Assembly: GCF_001189915.1 (NCBI RefSeq)
Contig: NZ_LFLS01000001.1
Span: forward strand, 124,001 to 188,000
DNA from: Herbaspirillum autotrophicum
Lineage (GTDB): Bacteria; Pseudomonadota; Gammaproteobacteria; Burkholderiales; Burkholderiaceae_D
Direction of reading: 5' to 3'
Length of the DNA stretch: 64,000 bases
The position numbers were made by a program, and so were the translations under genes. The notes below the pieces were generated by a model, which made no database searches, was not told where the DNA came from, and saw only the letters and a list, made by a program, of their open reading frames with translations. Numbering within the stretch: the first letter of the stretch is position 1; the number at the start of each line of letters is the position of its first letter. Positions 30,633 through 39,837 of the stretch are shown here, piece after piece.

Positions 30633-31301
30633 TTATTCCGCGTCCGGCTGTCTGGCCGGCATCGCCGCGCTGAACGCATCCAGCAACTGGCAGTTTTCTA
30701 CAATACGCATCAGTGTCGGCACGCCCGTCAGATCGCAGTTGAAGCGTTGCGCGTTGAATATTTGCGGCACCAGGCAACAATCGGCGAGTGTCGGGGTGTC
30801 GCCGAAACAGTATTTCCCCACCCGCGCATCAGTACTCAACTGCTTTTCCAGCGCCGCCAGACCGAGTCCGCACCAATGCCGATACCAGGCATTTTTCTGA
30901 TCTTCGTCGAGCTTCAGTTCCTTCACCAGATATTGCAGAACGCGTAAATTATTGAGCGGGTGAATATCGCAGGAGATTGCCAGCGCAATGCTTCTGACCC
31001 AGGCGCGGTCTTGGGGGTTGGCGGGCAGCAGTGGCGATTGCGGATAAATGTCATCAAGATATTCAATGATGGCCAGCGATTGCGTCAGACCCGCTCCGGC
31101 ATCGGCCGCCGGTTGATCGAACAGCACCGGCACCAGTGCGGCCGGGTTCAATGCCAAAAAATCGGCAGAAAATTGTTGGCCGCCATGGCGATTGAGATGA
31201 ATCGATACCGTTTCGTAATCCAATTGTTTGAGGTTGAGCGCAATGCGGACCCGGTAAGAGGCGGAGCTGCGGAAGTAACCATAAAGTGTTCTTGCTTGCA
31301 T
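30633..31301 (-). CDS. Maleylpyruvate/maleylacetoacetate isomerase (zeta-class glutathione transferase)
   Basis: The 222-residue protein starts LYGYFRSSASYRVRIALN, the zeta-GST active-site sequence, followed by LNPAALVPVL, SLAIIEYLDD and the C-terminal ADCCLVPQIFNAQRF. These enzymes use glutathione for cis-trans isomerisation. Because gentisate dioxygenase and fumarylpyruvate hydrolase genes lie nearby, maleylpyruvate to fumarylpyruvate is the likely reaction, as for NagL; maleylacetoacetate isomerase is the alternative. It begins two bases after the stop of the NIPSNAP gene. A longer frame upstream lacks GST sequence. Confidence 0.88.
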   Translation of the reverse strand: MQARTLYGYFRSSASYRVRIALNLKQLDYETVSIHLNRHGGQQFSADFLALNPAALVPVLFDQPAADAGAGLTQSLAIIEYLDDIYPQSPLLPANPQDRAWVRSIALAISCDIHPLNNLRVLQYLVKELKLDEDQKNAWYRHWCGLGLAALEKQLSTDARVGKYCFGDTPTLADCCLVPQIFNAQRFNCDLTGVPTLMRIVENCQLLDAFSAAMPARQPDAE

Positions 31302-31303
31302 GT

Positions 31304-32011
31304 TCAATCTTCCTGATTCCAGTTGATGTCGAAGTCTTGCATCAGATAATGATCGGCACGACCGAGCAAGGGCGCGCCGTTGCTGGTGTGGGCGGTCACA
31401 ATCCGGTCGTCGAGTCGTGCCAGCACGGCAGTGCGTTGCGCCATATCGGCCCAGTCCACGAACAGCACGATGGCCGGAAGGCTGCAACCGCTCATGACGT
31501 CAAAGACGCCATGCACTATGGCGCCGCCTTGCTGCAACAGCGGAATCACGGTATCAATGATTTCGCTGCGGGCGGCCGCCGATTGACCGACGGCGATGGA
31601 ACGCACCATCATTTCAGCCGTGGCCGGTGGTGTGGCGGATACTGTTCGGGCGACTGCGGATGGGCCGGCATTCCAGTCCAGAATCGCACGCAGGAACCAG
31701 ATATCGTAACTTTCCACCAGCTCGCTGCCGGCATTGGTCCTGGTACGCGCTTCGGCCCACCCCGGATCGGCATAAAATCCGGCCCAGCTTTTGGTCCGTT
31801 GCTGCATGTTGTGCCACGGTGTCAGGTAAACAAACAAGGGGGCGCCGCTACCAAAGGAAACATTCCATGCGGCTGCCGGACGTACCTGATGGCGGCCGAA
31901 CAGCGGACGCAGGTCATTGCGCACGCGCGCATCCATGTCACGCTGGCGGCCGGATGCGACCCGATAGAATCGCAATTCGTAAAACGGATCGTCCGAGTCT
32001 GGTTGATTCAT
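31304..32011 (-). CDS. NIPSNAP-family protein with two domains
   Basis: The 235-residue protein carries two ferredoxin-like NIPSNAP modules. The first starts FYELRFYRVASGRQRDMDAR and has VYLTPWHNMQQRTKSWAGF. The second (from about residue 120) has IVLFVDWADMAQRT. NIPSNAP proteins occur in bacterial catabolic clusters, but their reactions are mostly undefined; a dimeric alpha-beta-barrel monooxygenase-like fold is typical. It lies between an SDR and the isomerase, all leftward and tightly spaced. The start MNQPDSDD follows GAGAGAAAGC. Confidence 0.75.
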   Translation of the reverse strand: MNQPDSDDPFYELRFYRVASGRQRDMDARVRNDLRPLFGRHQVRPAAAWNVSFGSGAPLFVYLTPWHNMQQRTKSWAGFYADPGWAEARTRTNAGSELVESYDIWFLRAILDWNAGPSAVARTVSATPPATAEMMVRSIAVGQSAAARSEIIDTVIPLLQQGGAIVHGVFDVMSGCSLPAIVLFVDWADMAQRTAVLARLDDRIVTAHTSNGAPLLGRADHYLMQDFDINWNQED

Positions 32012-32054
32012 TGCTTTCTCTCTTGAAGTGGAATCTGCTGAAGCCGGGCCCGGT

Positions 32055-32825
32055 TCATTGCATGCGCAAGCCGCCGTTGACATCGAACGTGGCGCCGGTA
32101 ATGTAGGACGCCTCCGGCGAGATGATGTAGCTGACCGCAGCGGCGATATCTTCCGGCTGTCCCAGCCGCCCGAGCGGGATCAATGACGTGTCGACAGGCG
32201 TGCCGGCCGGAATATTCTTGCGCAGCATCGGCGTATCGATATGGCCGGGAGCGACGGCATTGACGGTAATGCCCAGTGCAGCGCATTCGCGGGCAGCGGC
32301 GCGCATGAAGCCAAATACGGCACCCTTGGAGGCGGCATAGTCGGCAAAGCTGTTCTTGGCACCACCGTTCTGTCCGACCACGGAACTGAACAGGACAATC
32401 CGCCCATGGGGCACGGCATGTTGCAAACGGCGTCTGACGAAAGCGGCGGCACACAGATAACTGCCACGCGCATTGATGCGCATGCAGGCTTCCCAGCGCT
32501 CCAGTCCGGACTCCCAGAATTTGAGCGTGGGCTTGCCCGGAGTGGTCAACAGCACGCCGGCGGCATGTACCAATACGTCAACCGGGCCTGCGGCTTCGGC
32601 CTGTTCAAATGCCTGTTCGACACTGGCTTCATTGGCGACGTCCATCACGACGGCACAGTGGTCGTGTCCCGGCAGGGCTGCGGCAATGCTGGCAGCCTGA
32701 TTCACATCGAGGTCTGCCAGCACTACCCGATATCCTTGCTGCGCCAGTTGCGCGGCGATTCCGGCGCCAATGCCGCCAGCGCCGCCGGTAATCAATACAG
32801 TGCGGCGATTGGTATCTGTCTGCAC
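32055..32825 (-). CDS. Short-chain dehydrogenase/reductase
   Basis: The 256-residue classical SDR has the cofactor motif TGGAGGIGAGI with a following Asp (VLADLD) that favours NAD, a Ser in FSSVVGQNG, and the catalytic YAASK. I place the start at GTG 32825 because AGGAGA lies four to nine bases upstream; an in-frame ATG at 32849 has no such site. It probably oxidises an alcohol formed in the catabolic region. A regulon palindrome sits 38 bases upstream. Confidence 0.85.
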   Translation of the reverse strand: MQTDTNRRTVLITGGAGGIGAGIAAQLAQQGYRVVLADLDVNQAASIAAALPGHDHCAVVMDVANEASVEQAFEQAEAAGPVDVLVHAAGVLLTTPGKPTLKFWESGLERWEACMRINARGSYLCAAAFVRRRLQHAVPHGRIVLFSSVVGQNGGAKNSFADYAASKGAVFGFMRAAARECAALGITVNAVAPGHIDTPMLRKNIPAGTPVDTSLIPLGRLGQPEDIAAAVSYIISPEASYITGATFDVNGGLRMQ

Positions 32826-32862
32826 GGGTCTCCTTATTGTTTTATTCAATGCGCTGTTATTA

Positions 32863-32879
32863 GCTGACTATGTATCAGT
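32863..32879. promoter_or_regulatory. Regulon palindrome, site 1
   Basis: GCTGAC-TATGT-ATCAGT, a variant of ACTGAC-N5-GTCAGT. It lies between the SDR (minus) and the end of the LysR gene, in the SDR promoter position. Confidence 0.6.
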
Positions 32880-32921
32880 TAATGAATTCTATCCAAACTT
32901 GGCATGACATGCCAATTGAAT

Positions 32922-33842
32922 TTACATGTTCAGTTTCTCGGCCCCTTGCCAGCCGCCTTCTTGTACCCGTGCCGCAATCAACTCCAATGCCAGGCGCTTG
33001 CCTTCGCGTACGGCGATTGAATGGGTACGGGCATCGTTCTCACACAAGGTCCAGGTCAGATGGATTGCACTCAATGGCGACCAGCTCAAGCCGCGCGCGG
33101 CTTCCTTGTCGTACAGGGCGCAGCTCGGGACCACCGTATGTGCATGGCCGCTGCGCGCCAGCGTCAGGCACAAGGTCAGGGTATCTACCTCGGCGGCAAT
33201 TTTGAAAAACAAATTCTTGCGTGCCAATGCGTGTTCAATCTGCAATCGCAATCCGTTCGGCCGGCTGGGCAGCACCAGTTGTTTTCCATCGAGTGTGCTG
33301 ACCGGTAAAAATTGATTGGCCCGCAGGCCGTCCTGTTCGGTCCCGACATACATTGCGGGCTCGCGAATCAGACTGGTCTGGCAATAGCCGGAGGTGGGGT
33401 TGGTTTGGAATGGAACGATAGCCAGATCGAGCAAACCGGCTGCCATATATTCACGCAACAGATTGCTGGCGCCTTCATACACGCGCAGTTTGATGCCGGG
33501 TGCATTGGTAATGATGCGGGCTGCGAATTCCTGCGTAAATACTTGATGCCATGACGGCGGAATGCCGATGCTGAGCAGGCCGGTAGCATGTTCTCCCATC
33601 TGCTCTTTGAGAATCGACAACTGTCGCAGAATGGGCCGGGCCCGGTCCGCCAACAGTTGTCCAGCTTCCGTCAACTGCACGCCGCCATGTGACCGGGTGA
33701 ACAGCGCGACCCCCAATTCGCGCTCCAGTGCCGCCATATGACGCGACAGCGCCGGCTGCGACAAACGCAGTTCATTGGCCGATTTAGTGATGCTGCCCAT
33801 TTCGGCGACACGGAGGAAATATTCCAGCGGGAGTGAATTCAT
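32922..33842 (-). CDS. LysR-family transcriptional regulator
   Basis: The 306-residue protein has the LysR helix-turn-helix (LEYFLRVAEMGSITKSANEL, LSQPALSRHMAALEREL, LFTRSHGGVQLTEAGQ) and an effector domain (about 90-295, GLLSIGIPPSWHQVF). It resembles NAC/CynR-like aromatic-pathway regulators. It is divergent from the BKACE-gentisate operon with 177 bases between, so it probably controls that operon; its ligand is unknown. Confidence 0.9.
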   Translation of the reverse strand: MNSLPLEYFLRVAEMGSITKSANELRLSQPALSRHMAALERELGVALFTRSHGGVQLTEAGQLLADRARPILRQLSILKEQMGEHATGLLSIGIPPSWHQVFTQEFAARIITNAPGIKLRVYEGASNLLREYMAAGLLDLAIVPFQTNPTSGYCQTSLIREPAMYVGTEQDGLRANQFLPVSTLDGKQLVLPSRPNGLRLQIEHALARKNLFFKIAAEVDTLTLCLTLARSGHAHTVVPSCALYDKEAARGLSWSPLSAIHLTWTLCENDARTHSIAVREGKRLALELIAARVQEGGWQGAEKLNM

Positions 33843-33929
33843 GGTCGGCGGTCATGCAAAAAGTGGATGACAAATATAAAAACTAAACATTGTTCGGATG
33901 CCCTCGAAAAATTTATGATACCTCACATA

Positions 33930-33946
33930 ACTGATGATGTATCATT
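33930..33946. promoter_or_regulatory. Regulon palindrome, site 2
   Basis: ACTGAT-GATGT-ATCATT, 73 bases before the BKACE ATG. It overlaps a wider inverted repeat, ATGATAC (33915-33921) / GTATCAT (33939-33945), which could be a LysR site instead. Confidence 0.6.
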
Positions 33947-34019
33947 TATTTAAATTGACCGGAATGCGAAGACGCATTACCGGTTCATCACGAGAACCAC
34001 AGATAAGGAGACATAAAGC

Positions 34020-34916
34020 ATGGCTGCGCGCAAAATTATCGTGACCATTGCCCCGACAGGCGGCATGGCCAGCAAGAAACAAAATCCCCATTTGCCGACT
34101 CAGCCGCAAGAAATTGCGGATGACGTTTATCGCTGCTACAACGCCGGTGCCAGCGTGGTCGCGGTACATGCGCGCCGTCCCGATGATCAGGCCACCTGCG
34201 ACCCGGCGGTATATACCAGTATCAATCGCCTGATCCGCGACAAGTGCGACATCATCCTGAACAACTCGACCGGTGGCGGTATCAATGGCGACATGGTGCA
34301 TCCGGTCGGCAACAGCGAGTACTGGGAAATTCGCTGGGAAGAGCGGCTCAAAGGCTTGGAAGGCGAAGGCGTCGAGATGTGTACGCTGGATGCCCAGACC
34401 GTGGTGGCCAGTTTTGGTGATCGTGAAATTCTGGTGCCGACCATGCCGTCGCGTATCCGTCAACTCGCCAGCATGATGCAGGCGCGCGGCATCAAGCCGG
34501 AGTGGGAAGTGTTCGGTCTGGCCGATATCGTGCAGGACGTGCCACGCATGATCGGAGAAGGATTGGATCAGGCGCCGTACTTTGTCAATATCGTGCTCGG
34601 CGTCAATGCATTCCAAGGTGCCTTGCCCTATACGCCGCGTCTGTTGCAGACCATGGTGGATCACTTGCCCAAGGATTCGGTTTTCAATGTCAGCGCGATT
34701 GGCGCGGCGCAATTGCCGGCCGCCATGAATTCCTTGCTGCTGGGCGGTCACGTGCGGGTCGGTCTGGAAGACAACCTGTACTACGCTCAGGGCGAATTGG
34801 CGACCAACGTGCAGTTGGTGGAGCGACTGGTGCGACTGGTGCGCGAGATGGGTTACGAGCCGGCTACCCCCGACGAAGCACGTGAAATCATGGGCCTGCG
34901 CCCGCTTACTGCCTGA
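34020..34916 (+). CDS. BKACE-family beta-keto acid cleavage enzyme (DUF849)
   Basis: The 298-residue TIM-barrel protein belongs to the family in which 3-keto-5-aminohexanoate and dehydrocarnitine cleavage enzymes exchange a beta-keto acid with acetyl-CoA to give acetoacetate and a new acyl-CoA. Family stretches are ITIAPTGG-like [24 protein letters not shown] and the C-terminal [20 protein letters not shown] with the Zn-ligand Glu. The usual metal motif HxH reads A48-V-H50 ([11 protein letters not shown]), so one expected ligand is missing. It is the first gene of the long operon and precedes an acyl-CoA ligase. The substrate is unknown. Confidence 0.82.
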   Translation: MAARKIIVTIAPTGGMASKKQNPHLPTQPQEIADDVYRCYNAGASVVAVHARRPDDQATCDPAVYTSINRLIRDKCDIILNNSTGGGINGDMVHPVGNSEYWEIRWEERLKGLEGEGVEMCTLDAQTVVASFGDREILVPTMPSRIRQLASMMQARGIKPEWEVFGLADIVQDVPRMIGEGLDQAPYFVNIVLGVNAFQGALPYTPRLLQTMVDHLPKDSVFNVSAIGAAQLPAAMNSLLLGGHVRVGLEDNLYYAQGELATNVQLVERLVRLVREMGYEPATPDEAREIMGLRPLTA

Positions 34917-34930
34917 GATCGGGGAATGAC

Positions 34931-37048
34931 GTGGCAAGCAACGAGTTAAATCAGATCCGTCGTACCAATTTGCAGCGCTTGTTCAATCCGAAGAGTATTG
35001 CCGTCATCGGCGCCTCCGCCGATCTGAGCAAGGCCGGGTCGCAAGCCTTGCTATCGCTGAAAAATTTCCCGGGCAAGTTGATGGCGGTAAATCCGAAGGC
35101 CAGCGAGATTCTCGGCTTTCCTTGCTATCCCGGTGTCAGTGAGTTACCGGAGGCGGTGGACCTGGCGGTACTGGCAATCCCGGCCGTGCATTGCATACGG
35201 GCAGCGGAAGAGGCTGCCCAACGCGGTGTCGGTGGCATCTTCATCATCTCCGGCGGCTTTGGCGAAGTCGGTGGCGATGGTGCGAGGTTGCAACAGGAAC
35301 TGGCAGACATTTGCCGCAGGACCGGTTTGCGTTTGCTGGGACCGAATACCTCCGGCTTCATCAATCCCTATCTTGATTGCGTAGCCAGTTTCGTACCGGG
35401 AGTCGATCAGCTGCGGCGCGGCAACGTCGCGGTCATCGCGCAATCGGGTGGCGTCAATCTGACGATCAGTTTCCTGATTGATCATCTCGGTCATGGCATA
35501 TCGCTCGCTGCCGGCCTGGGTAATGCAGTCGATGTCAGCGCCGCAGATGTGTTGCCGATGCTGGCCGACGATCCGCATACCACCGCCATCGCCCTGCATC
35601 TGGAAGGGGTGCCGGATGGCCGTCGTCTGTTCGAAGCCGTACGTGCGGCCACCGCCGTCAAGCCGGTGGTGGCGCTGGTGGCGGGCAAGAACGACATTGG
35701 CGAATTTGCGGTATCACATACCGGCAATTTGATGGGGTCGCACCAGCGCACGGTGTCGGCACTGATTCAGGCCGGTGCGGTGGTGGTCAATTCGACGGAA
35801 GAGCTGGCCCAGGCTGCAGTGCTGCTGGCGCAGGGGCGTTTGCCGGCAAAACAGCACCCGGCAATTGCGCTGGTGACGGGGCAGGCCGGTCCGGGGCTGT
35901 TGATCATGGATGGCCTCAAGAGTGCCAATGTTGCAGTTCCGGAGTTAAGCCCGCCGGCACAGCAGGAGATCGCCCGGCATTTGCCGCCGATGACATTCAT
36001 CAAGAATCCGGTGGATACCGGCCGCCCCGGTGCCGGATTCGGGCGCGTGGTGGAAGCGGTGGCGCAGGCTGACAACATTGATGCGGTACTGGTCTACTCA
36101 TTGAGCGAGCCGGCCGTGCTTGATCCGGTGACGGCACTGGCTGCCGCCAAGGCTTGCGGCAAACCGGTGGTATTCGGCACCCTGGGTTTGCCGGCCGATG
36201 TGGAGCCGACGCAGGCGGCGTTGCGCGAGGCGGCGATTCCCTGTGTTCTCAGCCCGGAACGGCTGGTACTGGCGGGCAGTGTCCTGGCAGCGGATGCGCA
36301 AGGGCGCTGGAACCAGACCCAACGCAGCGCCGCGGTTCAGATTCAGACCCGGCCGCGCATTCATCGCACGCCGGATGAAAGTACCGCCAAAGAGTTGTTG
36401 GCCGGTTACGGCATCCGTAGTCCGCAGCGCGTGTTATGCCACAGCCGCAGCGAAGCACAGCAGGCATTTGAACAATTGTCCAAACCGCTGGTAGTAAAAA
36501 TAGCGGCGGCGGACGTGCCGCATAAAACCGAAGTCGGCGGCGTCCATCTGCATATTCGTGATCGTCAGCAGTTTGAGGCGGCACTTGATGCCATCGCCAA
36601 CATACCGACCCGCGATCCCGGAAAAGTGCTGGTCGAGGAAATGGCCGCCGATGGCGTCGAACTGATTGTGGGCGGCATACGCGACGATTCCTGGGGTGTC
36701 GTGCTGATGGCCGGCATCGGCGGTGTCATGGCCGAAGCCATGGCTGACAGCAGTGTGCGGCTGGCGCCGGTGAGTGATATCGACGTCAGCAACATGCTCG
36801 GCGAATTGCGCGGCCGCAAGCTGCTGGATGGTTTCCGCCATTTGCCAATATGCAATCGCGATGCCATCACCGCGGTAGTCAAGGCGGTTGGTCAACTGAT
36901 GCTGGAGCACCCGGAAATCGCTGAACTGGAAATCAATCCGTTGCGCGTCAATGCCGACGGTGCGCTGGCGCTGGATGCTTTGGTGGCGCTGGCAGCCTCT
37001 GAAGAGGTGGCGGCAAACGTCAATTTGAAAGGACATGAAAATGAGTAA
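34931..37048 (+). CDS. NDP-forming acyl-CoA synthetase (acetate-CoA ligase family)
   Basis: The 705-residue fused protein has a CoA-binding domain ([17 protein letters not shown]), a succinyl-CoA-synthetase-like domain with the phospho-His candidate in [11 protein letters not shown] (about residue 263), and a C-terminal ATP-grasp domain (from about 480: [28 protein letters not shown]). Such ligases form acyl-CoA with NDP release, or act in the reverse direction to capture energy. The start is GTG 34931 after GGGGAATG. Its 3' end overlaps the gentisate dioxygenase gene by 14 bases. The acyl substrate is unknown. Confidence 0.85.
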   Translation: MASNELNQIRRTNLQRLFNPKSIAVIGASADLSKAGSQALLSLKNFPGKLMAVNPKASEILGFPCYPGVSELPEAVDLAVLAIPAVHCIRAAEEAAQRGVGGIFIISGGFGEVGGDGARLQQELADICRRTGLRLLGPNTSGFINPYLDCVASFVPGVDQLRRGNVAVIAQSGGVNLTISFLIDHLGHGISLAAGLGNAVDVSAADVLPMLADDPHTTAIALHLEGVPDGRRLFEAVRAATAVKPVVALVAGKNDIGEFAVSHTGNLMGSHQRTVSALIQAGAVVVNSTEELAQAAVLLAQGRLPAKQHPAIALVTGQAGPGLLIMDGLKSANVAVPELSPPAQQEIARHLPPMTFIKNPVDTGRPGAGFGRVVEAVAQADNIDAVLVYSLSEPAVLDPVTALAAAKACGKPVVFGTLGLPADVEPTQAALREAAIPCVLSPERLVLAGSVLAADAQGRWNQTQRSAAVQIQTRPRIHRTPDESTAKELLAGYGIRSPQRVLCHSRSEAQQAFEQLSKPLVVKIAAADVPHKTEVGGVHLHIRDRQQFEAALDAIANIPTRDPGKVLVEEMAADGVELIVGGIRDDSWGVVLMAGIGGVMAEAMADSSVRLAPVSDIDVSNMLGELRGRKLLDGFRHLPICNRDAITAVVKAVGQLMLEHPEIAELEINPLRVNADGALALDALVALAASEEVAANVNLKGHENE

Positions 37049-38087
37049 TCTCGGACGCGTCGAAGATCTGCCGAAAGACTATTACGACGGTTTGGTGTCG
37101 CGCAATACGCTGCCACTATGGCCGGCGCTGCGGGCAATGCTGCCGCATGGGATTCCGGCGCGGCGTACGCAGCCGGTGATGTGGCGCTATCAGGACGTGC
37201 GCCCCGATCTGATCAAGGCCGGTGAACTGGCGCCGATTGAAAAAGCGGAACGACGCGTGCTGGTGTTGTGCAATCCCGGTCTGGGTCTGCAAAACATGCA
37301 GGCTACTGCCAGCATTTATATCGGCTTGCAATTGATCTTGCCGGGCGAGACTGCGCCCAACCACAAACACACGCCGTCTGCGGTGCGCTTCGTGATCGAG
37401 GGCAGTGGCGGCTTTACCGTGGTCGGTGGTGAACGTCTGCCGATGGAAAAGGGCGATCTGATTTTGACGCCGCCCGGACTCTGGCATGAGCATGGACACG
37501 AAGGGCAAGGGCCGGTGATATGGATGGATGCGCTGGACCTGCCGTTGATTTACGGCATTGACGCCTCCTACAGCACCGAAAGCAAAGGATCACAAGAACT
37601 GGTGAAACAGGAGGGCGACTGCAATCAGCGTTTCCGTCAAGGCGGCGTGATTCCCTACAGCTCGCTGGACCAAAAGAAAAGCGCCTATCCGCTGTTGCGC
37701 TTCCCATGGAAAGAAGTTCGCGCGTCGTTGCATGCGCTGGCTGAAGTCACCCCCAAGAACCAATTGGTGCAACTGGCTTACGTTAATCCGGAGACCGGCC
37801 AGGAGTGTCTGGCGACCCTGGGGTTCTCGGCCATCTATCTGCGTCCGGGTGAACAGGTCAGCTTGCCGCGCCGTTCTGCGTCTGCCGTCCTGCACGTGGT
37901 GCAAGGGCAAGGCCAGGCCACCGTAGATGACGCTGAACACAGCTTCGGCGATGCCGATACGCTGGCCATTCCTACTCACGCCCGTTCTACGCTGCGTAAT
38001 ACATCCACACGGGAGCCGGTCTATCTGTTCATGGTAGATGACGCTCCGCTACATCGCAAACTTGGTATTTATGAGGTTTTTGAATGA
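37035..38087 (+). CDS. Gentisate 1,2-dioxygenase
   Basis: The 350-residue bicupin resembles gentisate dioxygenases: [34 protein letters not shown], the Fe-binding His pair in [15 protein letters not shown] and a third His in [10 protein letters not shown] (about 155), then [11 protein letters not shown]. It would open the ring of gentisate to maleylpyruvate with O2. The next gene overlaps by four bases and is a fumarylpyruvate hydrolase, which supports the call. Related bicupins act on salicylate or 1-hydroxy-2-naphthoate, so the true ring substrate is not certain. Confidence 0.85.
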   Translation: MKMSNLGRVEDLPKDYYDGLVSRNTLPLWPALRAMLPHGIPARRTQPVMWRYQDVRPDLIKAGELAPIEKAERRVLVLCNPGLGLQNMQATASIYIGLQLILPGETAPNHKHTPSAVRFVIEGSGGFTVVGGERLPMEKGDLILTPPGLWHEHGHEGQGPVIWMDALDLPLIYGIDASYSTESKGSQELVKQEGDCNQRFRQGGVIPYSSLDQKKSAYPLLRFPWKEVRASLHALAEVTPKNQLVQLAYVNPETGQECLATLGFSAIYLRPGEQVSLPRRSASAVLHVVQGQGQATVDDAEHSFGDADTLAIPTHARSTLRNTSTREPVYLFMVDDAPLHRKLGIYEVFE

Positions 38088-38779
38088 CAACTTATCTGTT
38101 CCCGCCATCCCCGATTCCCGCCATTCCGGTCGCCGGCAGCAATGACCGCTATCCGGTGCGGCGCATTTTTTGCGTCGGCAGAAATTATGAAGCACACGCC
38201 AAAGAAATGGGTGTGCAAGTGGACCGTGAAGCACCGTTTTACTTTACCAAGGCGGCCGACACCTATGTGCCATCAGGCGCCAGCATCAGCTATCCGCCAG
38301 GCACCAGCAATTATCACTATGAGATGGAACTGGTGGCGGTCATTGGCAAGGCTGGCTTCGAGATCCCGCGCGAGCAGGCGCTGGAGCATGTGTTCGGCTA
38401 TGCATGCGGCCTCGACATGACGCGCCGCGACTTGCAACTGGCAGCACGTGAACAGCGCCGGCCATGGGATCTGGGGAAAGATGTCGAACAGTCTGCCGTG
38501 ATTTCGGCAATCGTTCCGGCGCAGCAATGCGGCCATCCGAGCAGCGGTGCAATCGAATTGCGCGTCAATGGCGAACAAAAGCAATCATCTGATTTGTCGT
38601 TGCTGATCCATGGCATCAGCGATCTGATTGCACATCTGTCCCGCTACTATCACCTGACGCCAGGCGATGTGATTTTCACCGGTACGCCGGAAGGGGTCGG
38701 CCCGGTAGTGGCGGGTGATCATATCGCCGGTTCGATTGCCGGTCTGGGCGACATCAGCCTGACCATTCAGGCAGCCTGA
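38084..38779 (+). CDS. Fumarylpyruvate hydrolase (FAH family)
   Basis: The 231-residue protein has the FAH fold motifs [17 protein letters not shown], metal ligands in [11 protein letters not shown] with the later Asp in [14 protein letters not shown], and [11 protein letters not shown] near the end. Length matches NagK-type fumarylpyruvate hydrolase, which gives fumarate and pyruvate. The ATGA overlap with gentisate dioxygenase indicates coupled translation. Confidence 0.9.
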   Translation: MTTYLFPPSPIPAIPVAGSNDRYPVRRIFCVGRNYEAHAKEMGVQVDREAPFYFTKAADTYVPSGASISYPPGTSNYHYEMELVAVIGKAGFEIPREQALEHVFGYACGLDMTRRDLQLAAREQRRPWDLGKDVEQSAVISAIVPAQQCGHPSSGAIELRVNGEQKQSSDLSLLIHGISDLIAHLSRYYHLTPGDVIFTGTPEGVGPVVAGDHIAGSIAGLGDISLTIQAA

Positions 38780-38816
38780 GCGGCTCCGGTCGGATTCCAA
38801 GAGCCCAAAGGATGAT

Positions 38817-39824
38817 ATGCAAAGCACAATCAATAACATAGTTCGCATCTCACCCGAGAGCGTAGTCAAGGTCGGCATCATTGGTACCGGCGCGGTAGGT
38901 GCCAGCTGGGCAGCCCTGTTCATGGCACATGGCATGCGTGTGCTGGCTTATGACCCGGGGCCGGAGGCTGAACGCAAGGCACGTGAATTCATCGCCCAGG
39001 CATGGCCGTCGCTGATGCAATTGCTGGGGACGCCGGACAAGGCGATCCCGGAATCCTCTTTTCTGTTTTTGCCATCGATTGCCGAGGTCGCCTCCGAGGC
39101 CGATGTGATTCAGGAAAACGGTCCCGAACGGCCCGATCTGAAAGCACAGATCTTGTGTGATATTTCGACTCACGCCGGTCCGGAAAAAGTGATCTTGTCG
39201 AGCACCGGCGGTATCCCGCCGAGTACCTTGCAAAAATCCTGCCGGCATCCGGAGCGATTTGTGGTGGCGCATCCGTTCAACCCGGCACATCTGATTCCAT
39301 TGATCGAAGTGGTAGCCGGAAAAGAGACCGCCGCCGAGGTCACGGATTGGGCCATGGCATTTACCCGCCGCGTAGGCAAACACCCGATACGTTTGTTGCG
39401 GGAAGCCAATGGTCACATGACCAACCGCCTGCAGTTCGCATTGCTGCGGGAGGCGGTGCATTGCCTGGCAGAAGAAATCGCCACGCCGACCGACATTGAC
39501 GATGCAGTGCGCTATGGACTGGGTCCGCGCTGGGCATTGATGGGCGGTTTGCTGACCATGCATCTGGCCGGCGGCAATGGCGGCATGCAAGGCATTCTCG
39601 ATCATGCCGGAAAAGCCATTGAGGGATGGTGGGAAGCGCTGGGGCAGCCGCAACTGGATGCCGCCACCCGCCAGAAGTTGTTGCATGCGGCAGAGGAGGT
39701 TGCCAACGGCCATTCGATTCCGGAGTGGGTTGAGTGGCGGGACCGCAATCTGGCACGCGTGGTGCAGTTGATCCGGCAAGATCCGGAGCCGGTTGCATTG
39801 ATACCGGCCAACGAAGAAATATAG
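38817..39824 (+). CDS. 3-hydroxyacyl-CoA dehydrogenase-like protein (carnitine dehydrogenase type)
   Basis: The 335-residue single-function dehydrogenase starts with an NAD motif, VGIIGTGAVGASWAALF. It contains SSTGGIPPSTLQ, the catalytic His in VVAHPFNPAHLIPLIEVV, and a C-terminal domain with GLGPRWALMGG. This wording is closer to carnitine 3-dehydrogenase and gulonate dehydrogenase than to FadB, so the substrate may be a free beta-hydroxy acid rather than a CoA ester. That would fit a partner role for the BKACE enzyme of the same operon, which needs a free beta-keto acid (inference). Confidence 0.8.
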   Translation: MQSTINNIVRISPESVVKVGIIGTGAVGASWAALFMAHGMRVLAYDPGPEAERKAREFIAQAWPSLMQLLGTPDKAIPESSFLFLPSIAEVASEADVIQENGPERPDLKAQILCDISTHAGPEKVILSSTGGIPPSTLQKSCRHPERFVVAHPFNPAHLIPLIEVVAGKETAAEVTDWAMAFTRRVGKHPIRLLREANGHMTNRLQFALLREAVHCLAEEIATPTDIDDAVRYGLGPRWALMGGLLTMHLAGGNGGMQGILDHAGKAIEGWWEALGQPQLDAATRQKLLHAAEEVANGHSIPEWVEWRDRNLARVVQLIRQDPEPVALIPANEEI

Positions 39825-39837
39825 AGCGGAGAAAAAA

